From an uncultured Clostridia bacterium (GTDB taxonomy: Bacteria > Bacillota > Clostridia > Christensenellales > Borkfalkiaceae): a stretch of DNA of 64,000 nt. The position numbers and the translations under genes are program-made. How positions within the stretch are numbered: position 1 is the first letter of the stretch; each line of letters starts with the position of its first letter. The stretch spans positions 1-64,000 of the forward strand of contig CALVZL010000040.1 of assembly GCA_944372525.1 (NCBI GenBank). Reading direction: 5' to 3'. Shown piece by piece: positions 15,837-23,393 of the stretch. Under the pieces are notes generated by a model, which did no database searches, was not told the DNA's origin, and saw nothing but the letters and a program-made list of their open reading frames with translations.

Positions 15837-16595
15837 GTGAAAAAAGAAACCCGTCGGAAACTCATAGAGCGAGGCAGTATCGCGCTCAAATTCATGAAGG
15901 ACTATGACAAAAGGGCCCTTCTTTTTTTGCTGATAGGACTTCTGTTCGACCTCGGGTTCGTCTGCGTCTATCTCGTCTTCAGCGCGATCAGCAGTTTGCG
16001 CTGGTATGTCGCCTCTCTCCTCTACTTCTCGCTCCTCGCCGTCGGAAGGCTCTTTACCCTCTATTACAGCGTCAAGGAGTATTTTTTCCGCCGCCCTCCC
16101 GCCACCTATGCGCAGAAATGCGGGGTCTTTCTGTTCGACGGCATTCTCGTGCTCCTGCTCTCCGCCCTCGTCGTGCAGGAAGTCCAGATCCTCAACACGG
16201 ACGGGATCGCGCCGCGGTTTTATTCCGCCGTCATCTGGATCAACGCCATCTATCTCGCCCTGCAGAGTCTGCGCAACATCGTGGTCGTCGTCAAACTCGC
16301 CGTCAAAACGGTGTCGACGGTCAGCAACGTGCGTCGGGTGCACCGCCAGCAGAATCCGCTGATCGCCGCAAGCAAATTCCTCTCCTATGCGGATACGCTT
16401 GCCTCCATCGTCATTCTCATCCATACCGCCAATCTGAAATATGCCGCAGGCGGCCTTTGGAGCTTTTTTCTGCTCGGCGCCGCCATTGTCGTCCGCCTCC
16501 TCATCCTTGCGCTCGGCATCTATATGATCGTCCAGTCGCAGAAACTTCTGAAGGCAGAGCGCAAACGCCGGGAATCCGGCTTTTCGGAAGAATAA
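15837..16595 (+). CDS. Polytopic membrane protein of unknown function
   Basis: 252 residues with about six hydrophobic helices (LLFLLIGLLFDLGFVCVYLVF, WYVASLLYFSLLAVG, CGVFLFDGILVLLLSALVV, AVIWINAIYLALQSL, SIVILIHTANLKYA, FLLGAAIVVRLLILALGIYMIV) and charged ends. I do not recognise the family. The start is a GTG at 15837 with AGGTGA upstream, 11 bases after the kinase gene; the two are likely cotranscribed and share a terminator. Confidence 0.7.
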   Translation: MKKETRRKLIERGSIALKFMKDYDKRALLFLLIGLLFDLGFVCVYLVFSAISSLRWYVASLLYFSLLAVGRLFTLYYSVKEYFFRRPPATYAQKCGVFLFDGILVLLLSALVVQEVQILNTDGIAPRFYSAVIWINAIYLALQSLRNIVVVVKLAVKTVSTVSNVRRVHRQQNPLIAASKFLSYADTLASIVILIHTANLKYAAGGLWSFFLLGAAIVVRLLILALGIYMIVQSQKLLKAERKRRESGFSEE

Positions 16596-16600
16596 AAAAA

Positions 16601-16647
16601 GGATGCTTCCGCATCCCTTACCCGTCGGATCCCGACGGGTTTTTTTA
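16601..16647. terminator. Bidirectional terminator
   Basis: A first hairpin (GGATGC / GCATCC) and a second with arms CCCGTCGG / CCGACGGG followed by TTTTTTT on plus; the A-run before the first hairpin gives a T-run on minus. It ends both the plus-strand membrane protein gene and the minus-strand C_GCAxxG_C_C gene. Confidence 0.9.
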
Positions 16648-17049
16648 TTGAGCGCTTTCCCGAATCCGAATGTCCTCGACAATTTCCGCCGCTCCGTACA
16701 CCAGCTCGGCACAAGGAGGTTTTTTGGGCCCTCCTTCAGCCGATCGCGACAGCAATTCCCCACAGTTGAGACTTCCGTTCCGCTCGCGGAACTTCCCTCC
16801 GAACTCCCGCACAAGCGCATAGATTTCCCCCTTGGAACGCTCCGAAAAGAGCAACCCGAGTGCGACCGCCCCGCCCGAAACGCAGCCGCAAGTCTCTTTC
16901 AGCCGTCCAAGCCCGCCGCCGAGCGGAAGCGTCGCCGCCATAACGGTTTCCTCCGGCAATTCAAGCAAATCCGAAAACGCAAGTGCAACAGCCTGCGCAC
17001 AGTTTTTCCCCGACAAAAAATATTCTTTTGCCCGTTCCGCTCTCGTCAT
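16645..17049 (-). CDS. C_GCAxxG_C_C family redox protein
   Basis: 134 residues. The family pattern is complete: NCAQAV near the start, then TCGCVSGGAVALGL and a later NCGEL, with a final cysteine near PPCAELV. These small cysteine-rich proteins are common in anaerobes and are presumed redox-active; no reaction is proven. GGGAGG lies before ATG 17049. It is divergent from the Sfp-type gene with 34 bases between the two starts. Confidence 0.87.
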   Translation of the reverse strand: MTRAERAKEYFLSGKNCAQAVALAFSDLLELPEETVMAATLPLGGGLGRLKETCGCVSGGAVALGLLFSERSKGEIYALVREFGGKFRERNGSLNCGELLSRSAEGGPKKPPCAELVYGAAEIVEDIRIRESAQ

Positions 17050-17077
17050 TTACATTTCCTCCCGTTTGTGTTATACT
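17049..17077 (+). promoter_or_regulatory. Promoter of the Sfp-type gene (leaderless type)
   Basis: TTTACA, exactly 17 bases, TATACT, then six bases and the ATG at 17084. The -35 box touches the start codon of the divergent gene. Confidence 0.75.
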
Positions 17078-17083
17078 TTAGCT

Positions 17084-17575
17084 ATGATCTCGGTCTACCT
17101 CACTCATGCGCCGCAGCAGCAGAGCAGGAACTTCCTTCGCCATATCCTCTCCGAGCGTTACCGCATCGAAGCAGAGCTGTGCTCCTCGCCCGCGGGAAAA
17201 CCCTGCCTTTCAAACAATCCTCTCCGCTTCAGCCTCGCTCACAGCGGCGGGCTGCTTGCGCTTGCCGTCTGCAAACAAGAAATTGGGCTGGATGCGGAGC
17301 TCCGCCGCCCGATCCGCTGCGAAGCGATCGCCGCGCGCCTGTCGCAGGCAGAACGAAAAGAAGATTTCCTCACGCTCTGGACGGCAAAGGAAGCGTATGT
17401 GAAATTCCGCGGAGAACGCCTCTGCTCCCTCTTGCCCGCACTGCGCTACGAGGCGGGAGTGCTTTCCTTCGCGGGCGCGCCCGTCTCCGCCTGTCTGCGG
17501 CATTTCGAAGCGGAGGGCGCGGTCCTGTGCGTCTGCACCGAACATAAAGAGGACGTGCGCCTTACCGTCGTCTGA
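17084..17575 (+). CDS. Sfp-type 4'-phosphopantetheinyl transferase
   Basis: 163 residues, shorter than Sfp (about 220). It moves phosphopantetheine from CoA to carrier proteins. Motifs seen are FSLAHSGGLLALAVC, the magnesium-binding GLDAE, and the WTAKEAYVKFRG helix with the conserved K-E and second K. The substrate is not evident: no polyketide, peptide synthetase or carrier-protein gene is in the window, so it may serve a distant pathway or act as the housekeeping enzyme. There is no ribosome site; the start follows a -10 box by six bases, so a leaderless mRNA is predicted. Confidence 0.82.
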   Translation: MISVYLTHAPQQQSRNFLRHILSERYRIEAELCSSPAGKPCLSNNPLRFSLAHSGGLLALAVCKQEIGLDAELRRPIRCEAIAARLSQAERKEDFLTLWTAKEAYVKFRGERLCSLLPALRYEAGVLSFAGAPVSACLRHFEAEGAVLCVCTEHKEDVRLTVV

Positions 17576-17576
17576 A

Positions 17577-18686
17577 TCAATTCATATATTCTGCCAGAAT
17601 CTGATTCTGCACATAGAGATATTCCCCGCGGATCCGCGTCCGATCCCCCGATTCCGCGAAATATTTCCTCGTCTTGGCATATCCATCCGAAAAATCCGTC
17701 TTCCAATCGCTGTGGAACGCGGCTCTGTATTCCCGCGCGGAAAGTCCGCGAACGGTGCGGAGCGCCAGCATGACAAACTCAAATTTTGCGTCCTGCTCCG
17801 ACACCGTCTCGCTCTCGATGACGGGAAAAACACCGGAAAGAATGCACTTCATATACTCGTCGAGATCAAAGGTATTCGTAAAGCGCTTTCCGAAAAAGAA
17901 GGAACTTGCCGAAACGCCCAGCCCGATGTATTCTCCCCGCCGCCAGTAATTGAGATTATGGCGGCTTTCATATCCTTTCTGCGCAAAGTTGCTGACTTCA
18001 TAACGGAAATACCCCTTCTGCCGCAGCAGCTTTCTCCCGAAATCGTAGAGCTCAGCCACCTCGTCCCCGTCGGGCAGTTCTCCGTTGAGATAGTCGGTAT
18101 AGATCGGCGTTCCGTCTTCGGGAGTGAGCGCATACATCGAAATATGCTTCGCTCCGCCCAGCGCGGCGACTTCGATGCTCTTGCGGACATCTTCTTTGGT
18201 CTGCCCCTTGAGCCCGAGCATGATGTCTGCCGAAAAATTCTCTCCCTTGAGCAGGGAAGCACAATAGAGGAAATCCTGTACGTTGTGGATGCGCCCCAAC
18301 TCGGCAAGCTGGGCGTCGATCGCCGTCTGCAACCCGACGGAGAACCGATTGATGCCCGCACGGCGATAGGTCTCGATCTTTTTTTCGCTGACGGTCCCGG
18401 GATTGAGTTCGATGGTGATCTCGGGATCTTTCGTAAGACGGAAAGATTTCGTGATCTGTTTCATCACCGCATAAATATAATCGGGATCGACGACGGAAGG
18501 CGTTCCGCCTCCGAGATAGACGCTTTCAAAGACATTGTTTTCCAATTCCTTTCCGCGGCGTTCCGCTTCCCTGATCAGACACGCCATATAGGCCTCCGCC
18601 ACATCGAGGCGGTTGGGAAAGGAAACAAAATCGCAATACGTGCATTTCTGCCTGCAAAAGGGAATGTGTAAATAAATACCCGCCAT
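17577..18686 (-). CDS. hemW: HemW-like radical SAM coproporphyrinogen/heme chaperone
   Basis: 369 residues. Radical SAM cluster motif CRQKCTYCDF near residue 15, then YLGGGTPS, ELNPGTV, INRFSVGLQT, DIMLGL and the HemW signature SRHNLNYW. HemW binds heme and hands it to acceptor enzymes, unlike the decarboxylase HemN, whose N-terminal extension is missing here. The ATG at 18686 overlaps the stop of the alkyltransferase gene (TGATG); GGAG is correctly spaced. A second in-frame ATG at 18698 is possible. Third gene of the lepA-MGMT-hemW operon; lepA-hemW linkage is common in Firmicutes. Confidence 0.88.
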   Translation of the reverse strand: MAGIYLHIPFCRQKCTYCDFVSFPNRLDVAEAYMACLIREAERRGKELENNVFESVYLGGGTPSVVDPDYIYAVMKQITKSFRLTKDPEITIELNPGTVSEKKIETYRRAGINRFSVGLQTAIDAQLAELGRIHNVQDFLYCASLLKGENFSADIMLGLKGQTKEDVRKSIEVAALGGAKHISMYALTPEDGTPIYTDYLNGELPDGDEVAELYDFGRKLLRQKGYFRYEVSNFAQKGYESRHNLNYWRRGEYIGLGVSASSFFFGKRFTNTFDLDEYMKCILSGVFPVIESETVSEQDAKFEFVMLALRTVRGLSAREYRAAFHSDWKTDFSDGYAKTRKYFAESGDRTRIRGEYLYVQNQILAEYMN

Positions 18687-18991
18687 CAGTTTCTCCATAA
18701 ACAGCGCGCCAGGTCGACGAATCCGCCGCGCACCTCCACCCCTTCCGCACGCAGGAGCGCAGCCTGCGTCTCCTCTCCGCCGAAGGCGAACGCGGGCGCC
18801 AGTCTTCCCTCGCGGTTGACGACTCGGTGACAGGGGATCCGGACGGGGGCGGGATTGCGGTGCAGCGCCCTCCCGACTGCGCGCGCGGCACGCGGACGTC
18901 CGAGCGCGCAAGCGATCTGCCCGTAGGTGACGACTTTTCCCGCGGGAACGGCGAGAAGGTATTCGTACACAAGTTCGTCGAAGCTTTTCAT
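18686..18991 (-). CDS. MGMT-family alkyltransferase domain protein
   Basis: 101 residues, matching only the C-terminal DNA-binding and active-site domain of O6-alkylguanine-DNA alkyltransferases. The acceptor motif IPCHRVV is present with its cysteine, and the helix-turn-helix ([26 protein letters not shown]) with the arginine finger is intact. The N-terminal domain of Ogt/Ada is absent, as in the alkyltransferase-like proteins, but those have lost the cysteine, so this one could still repair. ATG 18991 overlaps the lepA stop by 4 bases. Confidence 0.85.
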   Translation of the reverse strand: MKSFDELVYEYLLAVPAGKVVTYGQIACALGRPRAARAVGRALHRNPAPVRIPCHRVVNREGRLAPAFAFGGEETQAALLRAEGVEVRGGFVDLARCLWRN

Positions 18992-20808
18992 CTTGTCTTT
19001 CTGTCCTTGTTGGTCCTGAGAATGTCCATGAACACTTCGGAAGGGACTTCCACGGTTCCGATCTGCCGCATCCGTTTTTTCCCCTCCTTCTGCTTTTCGA
19101 GCAGTTTTTTCTTTCTTGTGATATCGCCCCCGTAGCACTTGGCAAGCACGTCCTTTCGGACTGCTTTCACTGTCTCCCGCGCGATGATCTTTCCCCCGAC
19201 CGCCGCCTGAACGGGAATTTCGAAGAGTTGGCGGGGAATCGCATCGCGCAGGTTCTCGCAGAGCATCCTCCCGCGGGCATAGGCGCGCCCTTCGTGCACA
19301 ATGGTCGAGAGCGCGTCGCAGACCTCCCCGTTGAGTAAAATATCCAGACGGACGAGCTTGCTCTTCTGATAACCCGTCAGTTCGTAGTCAAAACTCGCAT
19401 ATCCCTTCGTGCGGGATTTGAGCTCGTCAAAGAAATCGTACACGATCTCGTTGAGCGGAAGGAAGTACTCCAGGCGCACCCGCCGCTCGTCGAGATAGGT
19501 CATGTCCCGAAACGTCCCCCGCTTGTCCTGACAGAGCTCCATGATCGCGCCGAGATAGTCGGGCGGAGAGTAGATCTCCGCTTTGACGATCGGCTCCTCC
19601 ATGCTCTCGATATCCGAAGGGGGCGGAAGATGAGAGGGATTGTCCACAAACAGATCGCTCCCGTCTGTCTTGTGCACGAGATAACTCACGGAGGGCGCCG
19701 TCGTGATGATATCGAGGTTAAACTCCCGCTCGATGCGCTCCTGGATGATCTCCATATGCAGCAGCCCCAAAAAACCGCAGCGGAACCCGAATCCGAGCGC
19801 AACCGAATTGTCCGGTTCAAAGGTAAGCGCCGCATCGTTGAGTTTGAGTTTGAGAATCGCCTCCCGAAGGTCGGTGAAGCGGCTGCCGTCGAGCGGATAG
19901 ATCCCGCAGAACACGACGGGCTGCGCCTTCTTATATCCCGGAAGGGGCTGCGCGGCGGGCCGTTCCGCCCCCGTCACGGTATCGCCCACGGCAACATCCT
20001 CAATGGACTTGATGCTCGCCGCCAGATAGCCGACCTCTCCCGCCGCCAGCATGCCTTTGGGCTGCAGATGCGGCGCAAAGGCCCCCACCTCCGTCACCTC
20101 GTAAACTTTTTCGGAGAGGAAGGTGCGGATCTTATCCCCCGCTTTCACCGTGCCGTCTTTGACGCGCACGAACAAGATGACGCCCTTATAATTGTCATAA
20201 TAGCTGTCGAAGATCAGCGCAGAAAGCGGGGCGTCCGTATCCCCGTCCGGCGGAGGGACGCAGTGCACCACCGCCTCAAGGATGTCACGGATGTTCGTCC
20301 CCTCTTTCGCCGAAACGCAGGGACAGTTCTCCGTATCCAGCCCGATGACTTCCTCGATCTCCTTCTTGGCCTCTTCCACCCGTGCCGACTGCAAATCGAT
20401 CTTGTTGATGACGGGCACGATCTCGAGATTGTTGTCGAGCGCAAGATAAACGTTGGCGAGCGTCTGAGCCTCCACGCCCTGCGTCGCGTCCACGACCAAC
20501 AGCGCCCCCTCGCAGGCGGCGAGAGAGCGGCTGACCTCGTAAGTAAAATCCACGTGCCCCGGCGTATCGATGAGATTGAACTCGTATTCCTCTCCGTCGA
20601 GCGCGGTATAGTACATCCGCACAGGCGTCAGTTTGATGGTGATCCCGCGCTCCCGCTCGATCTCCATGCTGTCGAGGAGCTGTTCCTCCATGTCGCGTTT
20701 GCTGACCTGTCCCGTAAATTCCATGATCCGGTCTGCGATCGTGCTTTTTCCGTGATCGATGTGTGCGATGATACAGAAATTTCTCAGATTCCGATTGGGT
20801 TTCGCCAT
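18988..20808 (-). CDS. lepA: Elongation factor 4 (LepA)
   Basis: 606 residues, full length. GTPase motifs: AHIDHGKST (G1), RERGITIK (G2), DTPGHVDF (G3), NKIDLQSA (G4). The C-terminal LepA domain ([67 protein letters not shown]) is present. LepA acts on stalled or assembling ribosomes. ATG 20808 has AGGA 9 bases before it. First gene of an operon with an alkyltransferase and hemW, linked by 4-base and 1-base overlaps. Confidence 0.96.
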   Translation of the reverse strand: MAKPNRNLRNFCIIAHIDHGKSTIADRIMEFTGQVSKRDMEEQLLDSMEIERERGITIKLTPVRMYYTALDGEEYEFNLIDTPGHVDFTYEVSRSLAACEGALLVVDATQGVEAQTLANVYLALDNNLEIVPVINKIDLQSARVEEAKKEIEEVIGLDTENCPCVSAKEGTNIRDILEAVVHCVPPPDGDTDAPLSALIFDSYYDNYKGVILFVRVKDGTVKAGDKIRTFLSEKVYEVTEVGAFAPHLQPKGMLAAGEVGYLAASIKSIEDVAVGDTVTGAERPAAQPLPGYKKAQPVVFCGIYPLDGSRFTDLREAILKLKLNDAALTFEPDNSVALGFGFRCGFLGLLHMEIIQERIEREFNLDIITTAPSVSYLVHKTDGSDLFVDNPSHLPPPSDIESMEEPIVKAEIYSPPDYLGAIMELCQDKRGTFRDMTYLDERRVRLEYFLPLNEIVYDFFDELKSRTKGYASFDYELTGYQKSKLVRLDILLNGEVCDALSTIVHEGRAYARGRMLCENLRDAIPRQLFEIPVQAAVGGKIIARETVKAVRKDVLAKCYGGDITRKKKLLEKQKEGKKRMRQIGTVEVPSEVFMDILRTNKDRKTR

Positions 20809-20865
20809 ATTTTTGTTCCTTTTCAAAGACATTATAAACAATTTTTCCGAATTTTGCAACCGCTC

Positions 20866-20894
20866 TTGCAAATTGTTTTTTCTTTTGATACAAT
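20866..20894 (+). promoter_or_regulatory. Promoter of the GDPD gene (leaderless type)
   Basis: TTGCAA, 17 bases, TACAAT, six bases, ATG at 20901. No ribosome site between. Confidence 0.75.
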
Positions 20895-20900
20895 AGCGGC

Positions 20901-21650
20901 ATGAAAACGGATTTTTTGAAAACGATCCCCATTGCTCACCGCGGACTGCACGGAGACGGCATCCCGGAAAACTCCCTCTCCGCCTTCCGCGCTGCGATCG
21001 ATGCAGGCTATGCCATCGAAACGGATGTCCGTCCCGCGCGGGACGGCACGCTTTTCCTCATGCACGACGACGAGTTGCCCCGCATGACGGGCGCGGAGGG
21101 TCTTGTGAGCGATTCGGACCCCGAACGATTGCGCGGGCTGCGCCTTTCGGACACGGAGGAACCCGTGCCGCTCTTTCCGGAATTTCTCGAACTGATCGGC
21201 GGACGCGTTCCCGTCCTGCTCGAAATCAAGCGCGCGCCCGTCTCCGATTCCGAAGCCTATCTCCGCGCGATTGCCGATGCGCTCTCCGACTATTCCGGCG
21301 CGATCGCGATTCAATCTTTCGACCCGCGTTATGTGAAAACATTCAAACGCCTTCGTCCCGACCTTCCCTGCGGAATCCTCGCCAAAGGACGCTACGGCAA
21401 GGCGGAATTTCCCTCGCCCTTCCTGTATCGGACCAAAAGCGCTCTGCTTGCACGACTTGCCTTCAATCGATTCGTAAAACCGGACTTCATCAGTTATTGT
21501 TTCTCGGACTGTCCCAACCGCGCGACGGAAAAATTCCGCAAACTCCGCCTTGCGTGGACCGTCCGCACGGAAGAAGAAGCGGCATACGCCCTTCGGTACT
21601 GTGACAATATCATTTTCGAAAGGATCCGCCCGCCGCTTTCCGCAGAATGA
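20901..21650 (+). CDS. Glycerophosphodiester phosphodiesterase
   Basis: 249 residues, GDPD TIM-barrel. Catalytic and metal residues appear in [36 protein letters not shown] and LLEIKRAP. It hydrolyses glycerophosphodiesters to glycerol 3-phosphate and an alcohol. No signal peptide, so cytoplasmic. Divergent from lepA. The start follows a -10 box by six bases, and a leaderless transcript is predicted. Confidence 0.9.
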   Translation: MKTDFLKTIPIAHRGLHGDGIPENSLSAFRAAIDAGYAIETDVRPARDGTLFLMHDDELPRMTGAEGLVSDSDPERLRGLRLSDTEEPVPLFPEFLELIGGRVPVLLEIKRAPVSDSEAYLRAIADALSDYSGAIAIQSFDPRYVKTFKRLRPDLPCGILAKGRYGKAEFPSPFLYRTKSALLARLAFNRFVKPDFISYCFSDCPNRATEKFRKLRLAWTVRTEEEAAYALRYCDNIIFERIRPPLSAE

Positions 21651-21688
21651 CCGCCTCCCCTCCGGGAGCCTTTCCCCTCGCCATTTCA

Positions 21689-21717
21689 TTGACAAACGCC
21701 GAAAAACAGGCTATAAT
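21689..21717 (+). promoter_or_regulatory. Promoter of ilvA-ridA
   Basis: Consensus TTGACA, 17 bases, consensus TATAAT; leader of about 25 bases with CGAGGA ahead of ATG 21748. Among the strongest promoters in the window. Confidence 0.88.
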
Positions 21718-21747
21718 TTTTTCAATCCACTTTTCCGAGGACATATC

Positions 21748-22944
21748 ATGCTTACACGCGAAAGAATCCAAGCCGCCCGCTCCATTCTCTCCGAAGCGAT
21801 CTACAAAACGGAAGTCGTGCAGACTAACGGACTTTCCGAAGAATATCACATCTTTCTCAAAACGGAAAACTTACAGAAGACGGGAAGTTTCAAGATCCGC
21901 GGCGCCTATCATAAGATCGCCCTGCTCTCTCCCGAAGAAAAGCGGCGGGGCGTGATCGCCTGCTCCGCGGGCAACCATGCACAGGGCGTCGCACTTGCGG
22001 CAAAAAAGAACGGCATCTTTTCTCTCATCTGCCTTCCCGAGGGGGCGCCCATCTCCAAAGTAGAGGCGACCAAGAGCTACGGCGCGCAGCTCTGCCTCGT
22101 CCCCGGCGTGTACGACGACGCATATAACCGGGCAGTCGAACTGCAGCACGAAAAAGGCTATACCTTTATCCATCCCTTTGACGACGAGCAGGTCATCGAA
22201 GGGCAGGCGACCATCGGTGCGGAGATCCTGGAACAGCTCGACGACGTCGATGCGATCGTCGTCCCCGTAGGCGGCGGAGGATTGATCGCAGGCGTTGCCT
22301 TTGCGGTAAAATCGATCAATCCGAACGTAAAAGTGTATGGAGTTCAGGCGGAAGGAGCGCCGAGCATGTTCAACTCGGTGCGCGACCACAGGCGCGAAAC
22401 CCTTCCCTTTGTCTCCACGATCGCAGACGGGATCGCCGTAAAACAGCCGGGAGAGCTGACATTCGACTATTGCAGCCGTTATGTCGACGATATCGTGACC
22501 GTCACCGACGACGAGATCGCCATGGCGATCCTCGCGCTCATCGAAAAACAGAAGATGATCGCGGAGGGCGCGGGCGCGGCATCGCTCGCCGCCGTGCTCT
22601 CGCACAAACTTCCCTTCCTGAAAGGAAAACGCGTATGCTGTCTCATCTCCGGCGGCAACATCGACGTCACGATCCTGAGCCGCGTCATTCAGCGGGGCCT
22701 GCTCATGACAGGGCGTCAATGCACCTTTAACGTGGAACTGCTCGACAAACCGGGACAGCTCGTCGCCGTCTCGCAGATCATTGCCCACTGTGGCGCAAAC
22801 GTGACGGGCGTGCATCACGAACACGCCAATGCGGGAAGCGACGTCATCGGCTGTTTCCTGCGCATCGACATGGAGACCCGCGACACCGCGCACATTGCGC
22901 AGATCAAAACCGAACTGGCGAACGCCGGATTTAAAATCAGCTGA
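21748..22944 (+). CDS. ilvA: Threonine ammonia-lyase with ACT domain
   Basis: 398 residues, PLP enzyme that turns threonine into 2-oxobutanoate and ammonia. PLP lysine in KTGSFKIRGAY, ACSAGNHAQGVA, the phosphate-binding PVGGGGLIAGVA and SGGNID are all seen. The C-terminal 75 residues (FNVELLDKPGQLVAVSQIIAHCGANVTGVHHEHA) form one ACT domain, as in the short biosynthetic or catabolic type also called TdcB-like. Cotranscribed with ridA, 18 bases downstream. Confidence 0.93.
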   Translation: MLTRERIQAARSILSEAIYKTEVVQTNGLSEEYHIFLKTENLQKTGSFKIRGAYHKIALLSPEEKRRGVIACSAGNHAQGVALAAKKNGIFSLICLPEGAPISKVEATKSYGAQLCLVPGVYDDAYNRAVELQHEKGYTFIHPFDDEQVIEGQATIGAEILEQLDDVDAIVVPVGGGGLIAGVAFAVKSINPNVKVYGVQAEGAPSMFNSVRDHRRETLPFVSTIADGIAVKQPGELTFDYCSRYVDDIVTVTDDEIAMAILALIEKQKMIAEGAGAASLAAVLSHKLPFLKGKRVCCLISGGNIDVTILSRVIQRGLLMTGRQCTFNVELLDKPGQLVAVSQIIAHCGANVTGVHHEHANAGSDVIGCFLRIDMETRDTAHIAQIKTELANAGFKIS

Positions 22945-22962
22945 ATATGGGAGGACGGCAAG

Positions 22963-23337
22963 ATGAAATTTATTGCAACAGACCGGGCGCCCGCCGCAAT
23001 CGGGCCATACAGTCAGGCGATCATGGCAGGAGGGCTTTTGTTCACTTCCGGACAAATCGCTCTCGATCCTGAAACGGGAACACTTGCGGAAGGCGGAATA
23101 CGTGAACAGACGGAGCGCATCTGTAAAAACCTTGCCGCCGTTCTCGAGGCAGCAGGTTCTTCACTGGAAAAAGTCGTGAAAACTACCTGTTTTCTCGCCG
23201 AAATGGACGACTTTTCCGCTTTCAACGAAGTTTATGCCCGCTGGTTTGCCAACAAACCCGCGCGCAGCTGTATTGCGGCAAAAGCGCTTCCCAAGGGAGC
23301 GCTTGCGGAAATCGAAGCGATCGCGCTGCTCGATTGA
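22963..23337 (+). CDS. ridA: RidA-family enamine/imine deaminase
   Basis: 124 residues, full-length RidA (YjgF). IGPYSQAI, FTSGQIALDPETG, KTTCFLAEMDDFSAFNEVYARWF and ARSCIAAKALPKGALAEIEAIA are present, including the arginine that contacts the substrate carboxylate. RidA hydrolyses the reactive 2-aminocrotonate and 2-aminoacrylate formed by threonine/serine dehydratases, so placement right after ilvA is a direct functional pairing. GGGAGG precedes the ATG. Confidence 0.95.
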   Translation: MKFIATDRAPAAIGPYSQAIMAGGLLFTSGQIALDPETGTLAEGGIREQTERICKNLAAVLEAAGSSLEKVVKTTCFLAEMDDFSAFNEVYARWFANKPARSCIAAKALPKGALAEIEAIALLD

Positions 23338-23351
23338 ATCTTAAACAACAC

Positions 23352-23390
23352 AAAAGAGACCGGCTCGCAATGTGCCGGTCTCTTTTCTTT
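23352..23390. terminator. Bidirectional terminator between ridA and glgP
   Basis: Thirteen-bp perfect stem (AAAAGAGACCGGC / GCCGGTCTCTTTT) with U-tracts in both directions; serves ridA on plus and glgP on minus. Confidence 0.92.
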
Positions 23391-23393
23391 GTC

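Noticed and set aside
19630..20904. Long plus-strand frame opposite lepA
   Set aside because: Antisense to full-length lepA, no motifs, composition of a shadow frame.
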